Notes: generated by a model from the letters alone, not told the origin. A DNA stretch of 64,000 nt from Ignavibacteria bacterium (GCA_036262055.1 DATAJP010000004.1:62001-126000), one strand, 5' to 3'. Positions 36,743-46,037 are shown, numbered from the stretch's first letter. Made by a program: numbers and translations.

Positions 36743-38869
36743 TTGGATTTGGAAATATCAGCCGCAGATAAAATAACTTCTTTTCTTAAAAAACATCCGA
36801 AAGATGTTTTTAAGCTTAACACCATAATTAAGAATACAGGGCTGACTCATCTAAAAAAAAGCGCAATCAAAGGTGAGTTAAAAAATTTGCTTACTGATGG
36901 AACTATAATCCGTGACGGAAAGCTTTTTAAAATTGCATCGACCGGCGAGGAACCTGCCCCTAAAGAAACTTCGAATAAAAAAACCAAAATATCCAGGAAA
37001 ACTAAAAACGAATTAACCTCAAAAGACATTCGGCAGAATGAACGAAGAAAAAGAGGACGAGAAAAAGCAAATAAGCGTATAAAAGATTACGAAAGAGCTG
37101 AACAAAGACAAGAAAACCTGAAAACACAGCTAAGTGAAAATCTAAATGCTTTCAAAACCGTTACGGGAAGATATGAGTACGGGCGGAAGCATGGAGTTGT
37201 ATTTGCAGACTGGAAGCTAAGCCGGAAAGAAATATTTATTTCACATAAAGACAATTACGATGCACAAACGGGAGATAAAGTTGTGTGTGAGGTTCTCAAT
37301 CCTGAAGACATTATTTATGAAAGCAATGAACTTTATGGAAATATTATCGAGGTGCTTGGAAGGTCAGGTGATATGGATGCCGAAACTATGTCGGTTATCC
37401 GCAAATATAAACTGATAAAGGAGTTCCCCTCCGACATTGAAAAACAAGTTAAGAAAACGGAGTTTAAGGAAGACCTTGAAGGAAGAATTGATTTAAGAGA
37501 TGAAGATATTTTTACAATTGACCCAGCCGATGCAAAAGATTTCGATGATGCCGTATCGATAAAGAAAAAAGAAAACGGTGAATTCGAAATCGGAGTTCAC
37601 ATTGCTGACGTTTCTCACTACGTAAAAGAAAATACTCCTATAGACAAAGAAGCTCTCAAACGCGGAACAAGTGTTTATCTCGTTGACCAGGTCATTCCTA
37701 TGCTGCCCGAAAAACTTTCTAATGACATCTGCTCCTTAAGGACTGATGTTGAGAGGTTAACTTTTTCAATTTTCATAACACTTAACAAAAGCTATAAGTT
37801 AAAGAAATTTGAAATAACCAAATCTATCATAAACAGCAAACGAAGATTTTCTTATGAAGAAGCGCAGGAAATAATTAAAACTGGAAAGGGTGATTATGCT
37901 GAAGAACTGAAGCTTATGATGTCGGTTGCAAAAAAACTTACTGCTTTGAGATTGAAAGAAGGCGGCTTAGATTTTGAAACCAAGGAAGTAAAGTTTGTTA
38001 CGGATAAGAAAGGCAATGTAAAAGAAATAAAACTTAAAGAACGTCTCGACTCGATGCGCTTGATAGAAGAGTTTATGCTTCTTGCAAATAAATGCGCAAC
38101 GCTTTATGTAACCCGCAGGGCAAAAGAAGAAAAGCGTCATCTGCCTTTTGTTTATAGGGTTCATGATTTTCCTGATGCTGAGAAATTAAATAACCTTTCG
38201 GAATTTGTGAAACAGTTCGGATATGACGTTAAGATTCAATTTCCAAACCCCGATAAAAATCAATTGAAGAAGCTGCTTGATGCAATAAAAGGAAAACCGG
38301 AAGAATATGTTATTAACAACCTTTTGATACGCTCAATGGCAAAAGCGGTTTATACACCAATTAACATCGGACACTATGGATTGGGCTTTGATGACTATAC
38401 GCATTTTACTTCCCCGATAAGACGATATCCGGATTTACAGGTACACAGAATTTTATATGATTATCTTACTAACGAAAAAAATCTTGATAGACGTATTAAT
38501 CATTATAAATTGATTCTTCCGATTGTCTGCAAGCAATCAACCGATATGGAGATAAATGCTGTCAATGCAGAGCGAGAAGTGATAAAGCTCAAACAAATTC
38601 AATATATTTCAAAACATATCGGAGATGAATTTGACGGGTTGATTTCGGGAATTGTTGAGCGCGGAATGTTTATCGAGTTGAACGATATTCTTGTCGAGGG
38701 AATGATTCGCTTTAAAGATATAGCAGATGATTATTATGAATTTGATGAAAAAAAACACGCGGCTATCGGCAGAAGACGCGGAAGGATTTTCCGCGCGGGC
38801 GATATAATTCGCGTGAGAGTAATCCGTGCAAATATGGAATCAAAGAAAATCGACTTCGAACTCGCATAA
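36743..38869 (+). CDS. rnr: Ribonuclease R
   Basis: A 3'-5' processive exoribonuclease of 708 residues. Parts in order: N-terminal winged helix (about 1-60), basic low-complexity linker (70-120, 'KRGREKANKRIKDYERAEQR'), cold-shock domain(s) (130-220), the RNB catalytic domain with 'FTIDPADAKDFDDAVSI' (the magnesium-binding aspartates) and 'HYGLGFDDYTHFTSPIRRYP', and an S1 domain ('DGLISGIVERGMFIELND') near the C-terminus. The start is TTG at 36743, three bases after the TamB stop, and keeps the winged helix complete. It is convergent with pepP, with only 3 bp between the stops. Confidence 0.95.
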   Translation: MDLEISAADKITSFLKKHPKDVFKLNTIIKNTGLTHLKKSAIKGELKNLLTDGTIIRDGKLFKIASTGEEPAPKETSNKKTKISRKTKNELTSKDIRQNERRKRGREKANKRIKDYERAEQRQENLKTQLSENLNAFKTVTGRYEYGRKHGVVFADWKLSRKEIFISHKDNYDAQTGDKVVCEVLNPEDIIYESNELYGNIIEVLGRSGDMDAETMSVIRKYKLIKEFPSDIEKQVKKTEFKEDLEGRIDLRDEDIFTIDPADAKDFDDAVSIKKKENGEFEIGVHIADVSHYVKENTPIDKEALKRGTSVYLVDQVIPMLPEKLSNDICSLRTDVERLTFSIFITLNKSYKLKKFEITKSIINSKRRFSYEEAQEIIKTGKGDYAEELKLMMSVAKKLTALRLKEGGLDFETKEVKFVTDKKGNVKEIKLKERLDSMRLIEEFMLLANKCATLYVTRRAKEEKRHLPFVYRVHDFPDAEKLNNLSEFVKQFGYDVKIQFPNPDKNQLKKLLDAIKGKPEEYVINNLLIRSMAKAVYTPINIGHYGLGFDDYTHFTSPIRRYPDLQVHRILYDYLTNEKNLDRRINHYKLILPIVCKQSTDMEINAVNAEREVIKLKQIQYISKHIGDEFDGLISGIVERGMFIELNDILVEGMIRFKDIADDYYEFDEKKHAAIGRRRGRIFRAGDIIRVRVIRANMESKKIDFELA

Positions 38870-38872
38870 TAC

Positions 38873-40201
38873 TTAACTAATTTCTATCTCGTCTATTTCT
38901 TTCGGAATACCCTTAGATAAATTTCTTCTTCCGTCTCTTGTTACCAAAACATCGTCTTCGATTCTTACACCGATGCCTCTGTATTTAGCAGGAATGTCTT
39001 TACGTTTTTTATCAAGATAAATTCCGGGTTCAATCGTGATAACCATACCCGGTCTTAGTGTATCGTTATCGAACGTGTCACCCTTTCCGTAAGGAACCGC
39101 ATCGTGCGTATCCAATCCAAGATGATGTCCAACTCCATGGAAAAGAAAATTCCTTCCATCTTCGTTTTTCTTAACAAGTTTCAGTTTTCTTAAACCTGCA
39201 ACAATTAAATCATCACAATATTTTCTCAAATAAGAAAGTTTCACTCCGGGCTTTACTTTTGCTATACATTTTTTATTTGCATCAAGAACAATTTCATAAA
39301 TATCTTTTTGGGCATCGGTCAACTTCCCCGAGGCAGGAAAAGTTCTTGTAATATCAGCGCAATAATAACAATACTCGGCACCTGAATCAATCAGCACCAG
39401 CGAATCTTTTTCAATTACATCCTGATTGGTTTCGTAATGCAAGGTATTCGCGTTGTCTCCCGAAGCAACTATTGTCTGGAATGCCATATCGGAAGCTCCG
39501 CGCATTTTATAATTATATTCAAGGAATGCCTGCACCTGATATTCATAAAGATACGGCTTTATCTGCCGCTGTGTATCAATGAACGATTCAGTGGTAATGT
39601 CAACAGCTTTTTGAATCTGCGAGACCTCCCAGCTTGTTTTTATTTTTCTCATCGCTCCGAGAATATGAGCAATATCTATAATCTGAAAATTAAATGAATT
39701 CACTCTTAAGCTTTGCATGAACGGGGTCAAATATTCTTTCACCTTGCCGTCAACATTAAACATCTCGACAACATCAAGATAAAAGTTCTTATATGATTTT
39801 CCCATTATATGCTGCATAAAAACTTCCAAATCTTTAATCGATAATCCTTGTTGAATGCCCAGCTCAGAAGGCACATTCTCCGCACCGAGACGTTTGCCTG
39901 TCCACATTTCTGCTTTCTGATTTTTTGGACGGACAAACAAAACTTCATTTACCTCCTTGAAACCTTTCTTTTTATCGTCAATCGGAACCCTGAATTTATT
40001 CTGTGAAAGGACTAAAAGAGAATCAGGCTCATTAAATCCCGTCAGATAATAAAAATTTTTGTTTTGTTTGAACTTATAATCAGCATCGTATGAGGAACTT
40101 CGCATTGAATTTGAAACAATAATAGCAATGGAATCTTTGCCAATTTTCTCAAGAAGCTTTTCACGACGGGATTTATGAAATTGTTTTTGCTCTTTTGTCA
40201 T
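38873..40201 (-). CDS. pepP: Xaa-Pro aminopeptidase (M24B)
   Basis: A 442-residue metalloaminopeptidase that removes an N-terminal residue preceding proline. The AMP_N domain (about 1-160) includes 'NSMRSSSYDADYKFKQNKNF' and 'YYLTGFNEPD'. The pita-bread catalytic domain keeps the five metal ligands: two Asp in 'LIDSGAEYCYYCADITRTFP', His in 'FHGVGHHLGLDTHD', and Glu in 'VITIEPGIY' and 'GVRIEDDVLV'. Cytosolic. It is last in the minus-strand series after purF, from which a REP-like element separates it. Confidence 0.95.
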   Translation of the reverse strand: MTKEQKQFHKSRREKLLEKIGKDSIAIIVSNSMRSSSYDADYKFKQNKNFYYLTGFNEPDSLLVLSQNKFRVPIDDKKKGFKEVNEVLFVRPKNQKAEMWTGKRLGAENVPSELGIQQGLSIKDLEVFMQHIMGKSYKNFYLDVVEMFNVDGKVKEYLTPFMQSLRVNSFNFQIIDIAHILGAMRKIKTSWEVSQIQKAVDITTESFIDTQRQIKPYLYEYQVQAFLEYNYKMRGASDMAFQTIVASGDNANTLHYETNQDVIEKDSLVLIDSGAEYCYYCADITRTFPASGKLTDAQKDIYEIVLDANKKCIAKVKPGVKLSYLRKYCDDLIVAGLRKLKLVKKNEDGRNFLFHGVGHHLGLDTHDAVPYGKGDTFDNDTLRPGMVITIEPGIYLDKKRKDIPAKYRGIGVRIEDDVLVTRDGRRNLSKGIPKEIDEIEIS

Positions 40202-40217
40202 TATAAAAATAAGTATT

Positions 40218-40243
40218 GGGATTCCCGCCTGCGCGGGAATGAC
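40218..40243 (+). repeat. REP-like palindromic element, copy 3
   Basis: Arms GGGATTCCCGCC and GCGGGAATGAC, flanked by TTCA. It is near-identical to copy 1 at 12966 including flanks. It sits in the 51-bp gap between purF and pepP, so it is probably transcribed within that operon. Confidence 0.85.
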
Positions 40244-40252
40244 TTCAAAATG

Positions 40253-41776
40253 TTAATCGTCAAAGGTTTTTTTGTTATCAGGATTAAATTTTTCTATATG
40301 AATCGGATAATCACCGGTAAAGCAGGCGGTGCAATATCCGGTTTTAGGGTTTTTGTAAGGAACTGTCTTTAACAAATTATCAATCGTAAGATAATCTAAT
40401 TTAGTAAGACCAAGCTCATCTTTTATTCCCTCGATATCGGCATGCTGGTTTGCAATCAATTCATTCTTTGAGGGAAAATCCATCCCGTAATAACACGGCG
40501 AAGTAACAGGGGGCGAAGTTATTTTTAAATGAACTTCTTTAGGGTTTGCTTTCTTAATTAAATCGACAAGCAGCTTTGATGTTGTTCCGCGAACAATCGA
40601 ATCATCAACAACCACAACTTTTCTTTTTTTCAAAACTCCCTTAACAATATTAAATTTCGTTTTTACTTTCATTTCCCGCTGGTCTTGTCCCGGTTGAATA
40701 AACGTTCTTCCTATATAGTGACTTCGTATTAAACCAATTTCATTCTTAATATTTTTATTTTTCTTAACGCTTCGTGAAAAATATCCCAGCGTTGCAGTAT
40801 TCGATGAATCAGGAACGTTTATGACAACGACTTTTTTCTCATCCGAGTTAAGCGGATTGTCTTTATCGGGAGGAGGCGACTGCTCTGCGAGAGCTTTCCC
40901 GATGTCTCTTCTCACTTTGTCAACCTTTTCCTCGAACACAATGCTGTCAGGACGTGAAAAATATATGTATTCAAATATGCAATGTTTATACTGAGGAACT
41001 TTTTCCATATAAATCGACTTCACTTCACCTGTCTCAATTGTATTTCTGTCAAGAATCAAAATCTCAGAAGGCTCGACATCGCGGATATACTCTGCACCGA
41101 TAATATCAAACGCAGTGGTTTCCGATGCTATTACATAAGTATCACCGAGCTTGCCAAAACATAAAGGGCGTACACCATACGGGTCGCGCACTGCATACAT
41201 TTTATCATCTGACATTATCACAATTGAATATGCGCCTGTGACTTTTGAAAAAGCATCAAGAATTTTATTCTCGAGCTCTTTCTCCTTGCTTCGCGCAATC
41301 AGATGCAGAATAATCTCGCTGTCGGTTGTTGTCTGGAAAAGCGTTCCTTCATTCTCAAGCGCATTTCTTAATGATTTCGTATTTGTAAGATTGCCGTTAT
41401 GAGAAAGAGCGAGATGCCCTTCTTTGTAATTTACTTTAAAGGGCTGAATGTTCGAGCGGTTATCCGATGCTCCAGTAGTTGAATACCTGTTGTGACCTAT
41501 TGCCGCATCGCCTTTTAAAGCATCAGTTAAAATTTTATTATTTGCAAAAACAGTATTAACTAATCCAAGTCCCTTATGAATGTTAAAAACTCTTTTGTTT
41601 TTTTCCGGTAAATACTGGCTCGATACAATCCCTGCCGCTTCCTGTCCTCTGTGCTGAAGGGCGTGAAGCGCATAATAAGCCATTATGGATGCTTCAGGAT
41701 GATTGTAAATCCCGACAACACCGCAATTAGATTTTAAAGACGGGTCAATCTTCTTTATATAATTATATTTTGTCAT
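40253..41776 (-). CDS. purF: Amidophosphoribosyltransferase
   Basis: First committed step of purine synthesis: PRPP plus glutamine to phosphoribosylamine. A 507-residue protein with a short propeptide before the N-terminal nucleophile cysteine C18 ('SNCGVVGIYNHPEAS'). The glutaminase domain has 'ALQHRGQEAAGI' and 'GHNRYSTTGASDN', and the PRPP loop is 'VVVVDDSIVRGTTSKLL'. Cysteines at 'KHCIFEYIYF', 'SPCYYGMDF' and 'GYCTACFTGDYP' match the [4Fe-4S] ligand pattern of Bacillus-type PurF. It lies 7 bp downstream of the PHP gene in the same operon; no other purine genes are adjacent. Confidence 0.96.
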   Translation of the reverse strand: MTKYNYIKKIDPSLKSNCGVVGIYNHPEASIMAYYALHALQHRGQEAAGIVSSQYLPEKNKRVFNIHKGLGLVNTVFANNKILTDALKGDAAIGHNRYSTTGASDNRSNIQPFKVNYKEGHLALSHNGNLTNTKSLRNALENEGTLFQTTTDSEIILHLIARSKEKELENKILDAFSKVTGAYSIVIMSDDKMYAVRDPYGVRPLCFGKLGDTYVIASETTAFDIIGAEYIRDVEPSEILILDRNTIETGEVKSIYMEKVPQYKHCIFEYIYFSRPDSIVFEEKVDKVRRDIGKALAEQSPPPDKDNPLNSDEKKVVVINVPDSSNTATLGYFSRSVKKNKNIKNEIGLIRSHYIGRTFIQPGQDQREMKVKTKFNIVKGVLKKRKVVVVDDSIVRGTTSKLLVDLIKKANPKEVHLKITSPPVTSPCYYGMDFPSKNELIANQHADIEGIKDELGLTKLDYLTIDNLLKTVPYKNPKTGYCTACFTGDYPIHIEKFNPDNKKTFDD

Positions 41777-41783
41777 TAAATTT

Positions 41784-42869
41784 TTATACTGTTACTCTAA
41801 TGTTGTTTGAGAAAATCCATCCTTTATTGTTCTGCCATGCTTCAATTCTGTAATTTCCCGGCTCATCCGAGTGCCACATGCAATTAAAACAGGTAAGCTC
41901 ATCTACACAAACACCATTTTTCATTAATCTTATTTTCGCTTCCTTTGGCAAATAAACTTTTAACGTAACTTTTTTGCCCGATGAAGGATTATATTTTATC
42001 TCATCACCGAGATTATAAACTTCACCGTCATACTCTGCAAAAAAACGGAATCCTTTTCCATCGCCATGATAATAATTTACAATAAAACTTCTGCCCTCTC
42101 TTAAAGCTTTTAGAACTTCCTGCTTATCTTTTTCAAAGTTCTGCGGGTTTCCGGGTGATAACTGGCTTTCTGTGAAAACATGTGTCCTTATTGATTTAAA
42201 CAAGACCTTATAAGGAAAAATTTCCATCATCATTCCCATTACATTATATTTCAAAGCATGGGCATCGACACCGCCGACTGCAACAACTTTACGTTTTAAA
42301 TTCAGTTTGTCCCATTTCTTCAACGTTTCTTCCGCAGGAGCAACGATGGAACGAAGCGGATGAACAAACCTGCTCAATTTATTCTTATCAGTCAGCCCTT
42401 CCATCCATTCGCTCATATGGTTCCAGATTTCAATCCCGGTAAAATCTTCGCAATCCCAGGCAGTCCACGGATACGGCGGATGGTCTGCAAGATGGTGCCG
42501 TTTTTCATCCGGATGAGCAATGAAACCAAATCCCCCAAGGTCGTTTATTTCCTTAACATATTCATTTGCAGATTTAATATTTCCTAAATCACCGTCCTGC
42601 AATCTTTCAAAAGTCCCTATTGCATTATCGACACCAAGCACAAGATAATGATTTTTGTTTTTCAAATCGTTCAGTTCATAACCGACAATCATCATTGTCT
42701 TGTCATACCATCTCTCCATTCCCTGTTCACGAGCCTTCATCGTATTATGGTCTGTAAGAATGAAATAATCCAAGCCAACTTCATTTGCAAAAGATGCTAT
42801 TTCGTCAACCGTGCCTGAGCCGTCGGAAAAAACAGAATGTATGTGAATCGCCCCCGAATATTCAAACAT
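41784..42869 (-). CDS. PHP-domain phosphoesterase-like protein
   Basis: A 361-residue protein. The PHP metal motifs are clear: 'YSGAIHIHSVFSDGSGTVDE' (HxH), 'YFILTDHNTMKAREQG' (TDHN), 'FIAHPDEKR' and 'VAVGGVDAHAL' near residue 210. A C-terminal beta-sandwich (about 270-361, 'LKVYLPKEAKIRLMKNGVCV') resembles accessory domains of metal-dependent phosphoesterases. There is no signal peptide, so it is cytosolic. The substrate is unknown; PHP proteins include histidinol phosphatases and nuclease-like enzymes. It is coupled to purF (7-bp gap) and 9 bp after the DUF2752 gene. Confidence 0.88.
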   Translation of the reverse strand: MFEYSGAIHIHSVFSDGSGTVDEIASFANEVGLDYFILTDHNTMKAREQGMERWYDKTMMIVGYELNDLKNKNHYLVLGVDNAIGTFERLQDGDLGNIKSANEYVKEINDLGGFGFIAHPDEKRHHLADHPPYPWTAWDCEDFTGIEIWNHMSEWMEGLTDKNKLSRFVHPLRSIVAPAEETLKKWDKLNLKRKVVAVGGVDAHALKYNVMGMMMEIFPYKVLFKSIRTHVFTESQLSPGNPQNFEKDKQEVLKALREGRSFIVNYYHGDGKGFRFFAEYDGEVYNLGDEIKYNPSSGKKVTLKVYLPKEAKIRLMKNGVCVDELTCFNCMWHSDEPGNYRIEAWQNNKGWIFSNNIRVTV

Positions 42870-42878
42870 TAGATTTTT

Positions 42879-43319
42879 TTATTGCTGATGTCCATACAAA
42901 ATATTTATTAACCACATTAGAATAAACATAGTTATAACTACATATAAAAATGCTTTTTTGTGGACAATTCCGATTTTGTAATTAAAAAAAGATAAAATTA
43001 TTATTAATGATATTATGATAAAACCCAACGGGTATATAACAATCGAAACGGGATTAAAATAAACCGTCGTCCTGAAATCAAGATTTATTAATGCTGCAAA
43101 GCTTCTTGATAAACCGCAGAACGTGCAGGGTATTCCAAAAACATTCAGAACTATGCAGGCACTTTCATAATTGCCATACATTCCCGTGAATCCAAAAACA
43201 TCTCTCAAAAGGTTAAGAACAGGAAAAGTAACATTAAGCAAGCCAAGAATAATGATTAATAAAACTATTCCCCTGATTTTCCATGCTTCTCTATCTGTTA
43301 TTTTTACTAATCTGAACAA
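42879..43319 (-). CDS. DUF2752 membrane protein
   Basis: A 146-residue protein with about three membrane helices. The DUF2752 core is visible: 'FGIPCTFCGLSRSFAALINLDF' (P-C-x-x-C-G-x-S/T-R) followed by 'NPVSIVIYPLGFII'. The two cysteines are conserved in the family, but its function is unknown. The start is TTG at 43319, since no in-frame ATG precedes the first membrane segment. It lies 19 bp after the unknown membrane gene and 9 bp before the PHP gene. Confidence 0.85.
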   Translation of the reverse strand: MFRLVKITDREAWKIRGIVLLIIILGLLNVTFPVLNLLRDVFGFTGMYGNYESACIVLNVFGIPCTFCGLSRSFAALINLDFRTTVYFNPVSIVIYPLGFIIISLIIILSFFNYKIGIVHKKAFLYVVITMFILMWLINILYGHQQ

Positions 43320-43338
43320 AAATTTTTATTTACCTGAA

Positions 43339-43857
43339 TTAATTTACGGGGAATGAATCCGTGTTTCTTTTTTTTCTAATCATTGAAATCGCAATCGCAG
43401 CGCCTATTGAAGCAAATGCGGAATATAAAACCATGCTCCCGATGAGTTGAATAATCGACATTGTCGGGGAAAAACCATATTTGCTGAACTCATCGGAAAA
43501 ATATTGAAGAATTTCATTCATTTCAGGCGTAACCGGCTGGTTCATCTGCTCCAGCATGATGTTCACTTCGCCGATTGGATTTATATTTGAAAAAAGCAGA
43601 ATGATAATATTTATCCCCGTAACGATTATAGACGAAAGCACCCCGGACAAAACACCCATAATCACACCGTCTTTGAACTCAATGTTGATTCCCGTATTCG
43701 CAAGTTCCTTGTTATAAATATTTGCTGCAATCACGCCGCCGAGTATTGCATTTGCACAGCATACAAACTGCAAAAGATTCACGAACGGAAGCACGGCAAG
43801 CAAAGTTATTGTTGCTGTTGAGTAAATAACCGGAGCAAGTCTGTTTGGCTGCCTCAT
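43339..43857 (-). CDS. Integral membrane protein of unknown family
   Basis: A 172-residue protein with about four hydrophobic segments: 'VIYSTATITLLAVLPFVNLL', 'AILGGVIAANIY', 'GVIMGVLSGVLSSIIVTGIN' and 'MVLYSAFASIGAAIAISMI'. The glycine-rich middle segments recall DUF4199-like proteins, but I cannot place it securely. Its start overlaps the DUF2085 stop by 4 bp (ATGA). Its fixed place between DUF2085 and DUF2752 genes suggests a joint membrane function. Confidence 0.75.
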   Translation of the reverse strand: MRQPNRLAPVIYSTATITLLAVLPFVNLLQFVCCANAILGGVIAANIYNKELANTGINIEFKDGVIMGVLSGVLSSIIVTGINIIILLFSNINPIGEVNIMLEQMNQPVTPEMNEILQYFSDEFSKYGFSPTMSIIQLIGSMVLYSAFASIGAAIAISMIRKKRNTDSFPVN

Positions 43858-44372
43858 TTAATATCGGACGTTTGGTTTTTGTATTTAAAGTATGACTGAA
43901 TCTCGTATGAGAAAATTGTAAATCCCGGAATCAGATAAAACGGAAGAACAACCCCAAGTATGAACCCGGTAATTGACCGCGTAATAAAAGTATTATTAAA
44001 TAAATCGAATATATCGAGCAAAGCATCACCGACCATTAAAACAGCTGCGGTTATAATTACCCATATTGCGGGCATCCTGACATTATCAAGTTTATGTATG
44101 AACGGATATAAAATCACTCCAATCAGAAATGCAAAGTAAATAAACGAACACCTTGAACATACACCAAGCGCATGCCCTAAAATATGATAGGAACGGTCAT
44201 CAATCTGATGACAGACATTTGAAAAGAAAATATATAAAACAGTCGAAACAGATTCAGGGAAACCCTGTAAGCTTGCAAGAACGGGAGTAAGAATAATGAG
44301 CGAACACCATATCAAAGAAATGATTAAAATGATAAAATATACTTTCTTTGATAATTTATAAGAGATATTCAA
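43854..44372 (-). CDS. DUF2085 membrane protein
   Basis: A 172-residue protein with about four membrane helices and the DUF2085 signature 'NVCHQIDDRSYHILGHALGV' followed by 'CSRCSFIYFAFLIG' (CHQ...RS...CxRC). The conserved Cys and His residues face one side and might bind metal or form disulphides; the function is unknown. The start is TTG at 44372. It is the first gene of the minus-strand operon reaching purF and divergent from hpf across 195 bp. Confidence 0.88.
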   Translation of the reverse strand: MNISYKLSKKVYFIILIISLIWCSLIILTPVLASLQGFPESVSTVLYIFFSNVCHQIDDRSYHILGHALGVCSRCSFIYFAFLIGVILYPFIHKLDNVRMPAIWVIITAAVLMVGDALLDIFDLFNNTFITRSITGFILGVVLPFYLIPGFTIFSYEIQSYFKYKNQTSDIK

Positions 44373-44495
44373 AAACTTGTTTATTTATACAAAAATACCT
44401 AATTAAATGCAGATTATAAATGTATCAAAAATGCACAAATTACGTATTCAATTTTGATTTAAGTTAATATTTTTACGAAAATTAAATCGCATTTA

Positions 44496-44522
44496 TTGAT
44501 TGATTTTTAGACTATAGTTTTG
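44496..44522 (+). promoter_or_regulatory. Putative hpf promoter (Bacteroidetes-type -7 box)
   Basis: TAGTTTTG at 44515-44522 matches the Bacteroidetes -7 consensus TAnnTTTG, with a TTG at 44496-44498 as a possible -33 element, although the spacing is short. The overlapping TATAGT (44513-44518) would also suit a sigma-70 -10. It is 46 bases before the hpf ATG. The rest of the 195-bp gap is AT-rich without clear structure. Confidence 0.35.
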
Positions 44523-44567
44523 CATATTCGTTAAAAATTCCACTATTTTAAATGTAAGGATAAAATC

Positions 44568-44885
44568 ATGAACATAAACATAACTGCCCGCCACTTCAAA
44601 GCTCACCAAACCCTCATCGATGAAATCAAAGAAAAGATAGAATCCATAAAAACTTATGAAGTAAAAGTTTTGCATACGGATGTAATTCTTTCTTTTGAAA
44701 AAGCTACCAACAGCATTAAGACTGCTGAAATTATTATGAAAATAAATGATAAGAGTATTATGGCTAAGGAAAGCTCCGATGATTATTCTAAGTCACTTGA
44801 TATGGCAATCGAAAAAATTGAAGCTCAGCTTTATAAATATGCTGATAAGCACAAAACCAATAAACACCACGTTAAGCAGGTGTGA
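44568..44885 (+). CDS. hpf: Short ribosome hibernation-promoting factor
   Basis: A 105-residue protein of the HPF/YfiA family, which sits in the 30S mRNA/tRNA channel to inactivate or dimerise ribosomes in slow growth. 'MNINITARHFKAHQTLIDEI' is the standard first strand and helix, and 'AEIIMKINDKSIMAKESSDD' and 'SLDMAIEKIEAQLYKYADKH' complete the beta-alpha-beta-beta-beta-alpha fold. The long-form C-terminal dimerisation domain is absent. An AAGGA Shine-Dalgarno precedes the ATG. hprK follows 26 bp downstream, an order also found in proteobacterial rpoN operons. Confidence 0.93.
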   Translation: MNINITARHFKAHQTLIDEIKEKIESIKTYEVKVLHTDVILSFEKATNSIKTAEIIMKINDKSIMAKESSDDYSKSLDMAIEKIEAQLYKYADKHKTNKHHVKQV

Positions 44886-44911
44886 TGTATACTTATATTA
44901 AATAAAATTGA

Positions 44912-45955
44912 ATGTCGGATAGATTCAGCAATCTGAAAGAAATAAAAAAAGAATCGATAACTGTTGATTCTTTTTACAATAAATGTAAAGAGCGTTTCAG
45001 ATTGTCAAAAGTAACTTCAGGAGAAATTAAGCCTTCAAAAACAATTGTCGATAAGGACATTCATCGTCCCGGACTTGCACTTGCGGGGTATTATGATTTA
45101 TTCACACATAGAAGAATCCAGGTTTTCGGAAATACGGAAATAAGATATTTAAAATCTTTATCCGAAGAAAAGAAGCTTCACACTCTTCAAAAATTTTTCA
45201 AATTTGATATTCCCTGCGTCATAGTTACTAATGAAAATGAAATTCCAAAGATGCTTCTTGAGTTTGCTGAGATTTCAGAAACTCCTGTATTCAGAACTCC
45301 GGTTCCTACGACACGTGTGGCATACTTAATCAGCGATTTTCTTGATGACCAGTTTTCGGTTCAGGTTGTGATGCACGGTTCGTTCATCGACGTATACGGA
45401 ATTGGTGTAATGTTCACCGGTAAATCAGGCATAGGTAAAAGCGAAATTGCCCTTGACCTCATCGAACGCGGTCACCGTCTGGTGGCTGATGATGTTGTTG
45501 TGGTTTCCAAAAAAGCTGAAAGCGTTCTGATGGGTTCGGGAACGAATCTTGTTCAGCATTTTATGGAAATACGGGGTCTTGGAATAATTGACGTGAGAGC
45601 TGTATTCGGGATACGCGCAATTCGTTTTCAAAAAAGAGTTGAAGTAATTGTAGAACTTCTAAATTGGGACCCTGAACGCGAATATGACAGAACAGGTTTG
45701 GATACGCAAACGATTAATCTTCTTGGCGTTGATGTTGAACTTATCCGTCTTCCTATTTTCCCCGGTAAAAATATTACTGTAATTGCAGAAGTTATAGCTC
45801 TTAATTACCTTTGTAAACACTACGGTTACAACCCTGCGGTTGAGTTTGGAAAGAAACTATCCGAGGAGATTAAAAGTAAAACTAAGGATGAAACCACAGA
45901 TGAACAGGAAAAATATGACCGCACAATTGAGTACTTTGAGCACGATTTTGAGTAG
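44912..45955 (+). CDS. hprK: HPr kinase/phosphorylase
   Basis: A bifunctional enzyme that phosphorylates or dephosphorylates a serine of the PTS carrier HPr. A 347-residue protein with an N-terminal domain (1-~135), then 'VVMHGSFIDVYGIGVMFTGK' with the Walker A 'GKSGIGKS' at about 170-177, 'HRLVADDVVVV', and the HprK signature 'MEIRGLGIIDVRAVFGIRAI'. A charged C-terminal tail (about 315-347) is longer than usual. HPr and PTS enzymes are not in this window, so whether it serves sugar uptake or only regulation is open. It ends in a terminator. Confidence 0.95.
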   Translation: MSDRFSNLKEIKKESITVDSFYNKCKERFRLSKVTSGEIKPSKTIVDKDIHRPGLALAGYYDLFTHRRIQVFGNTEIRYLKSLSEEKKLHTLQKFFKFDIPCVIVTNENEIPKMLLEFAEISETPVFRTPVPTTRVAYLISDFLDDQFSVQVVMHGSFIDVYGIGVMFTGKSGIGKSEIALDLIERGHRLVADDVVVVSKKAESVLMGSGTNLVQHFMEIRGLGIIDVRAVFGIRAIRFQKRVEVIVELLNWDPEREYDRTGLDTQTINLLGVDVELIRLPIFPGKNITVIAEVIALNYLCKHYGYNPAVEFGKKLSEEIKSKTKDETTDEQEKYDRTIEYFEHDFE

Positions 45956-45971
45956 TAACAACTAATAGTAA

Positions 45972-45991
45972 AGACGCAATATTTTGCGTCT
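45972..45991. terminator. Hairpin downstream of hprK
   Basis: A perfect 8-bp stem AGACGCAA/TTGCGTCT with a 4-base loop. The following sequence is A-rich before an 8-T run about 14 bases later, so it is a weaker rho-independent terminator or an mRNA 3'-end stabiliser. Confidence 0.6.
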
Positions 45992-46037
45992 CATATAAAA
46001 AAATATTTTTTTTAATTTAAATAAGTAATAAATCAGA

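Noticed and set aside
40202-40252. Possible riboswitch between purF and pepP
   Set aside because: The only structure is the REP-like palindrome found elsewhere, and it lies downstream of purF, not in its leader.
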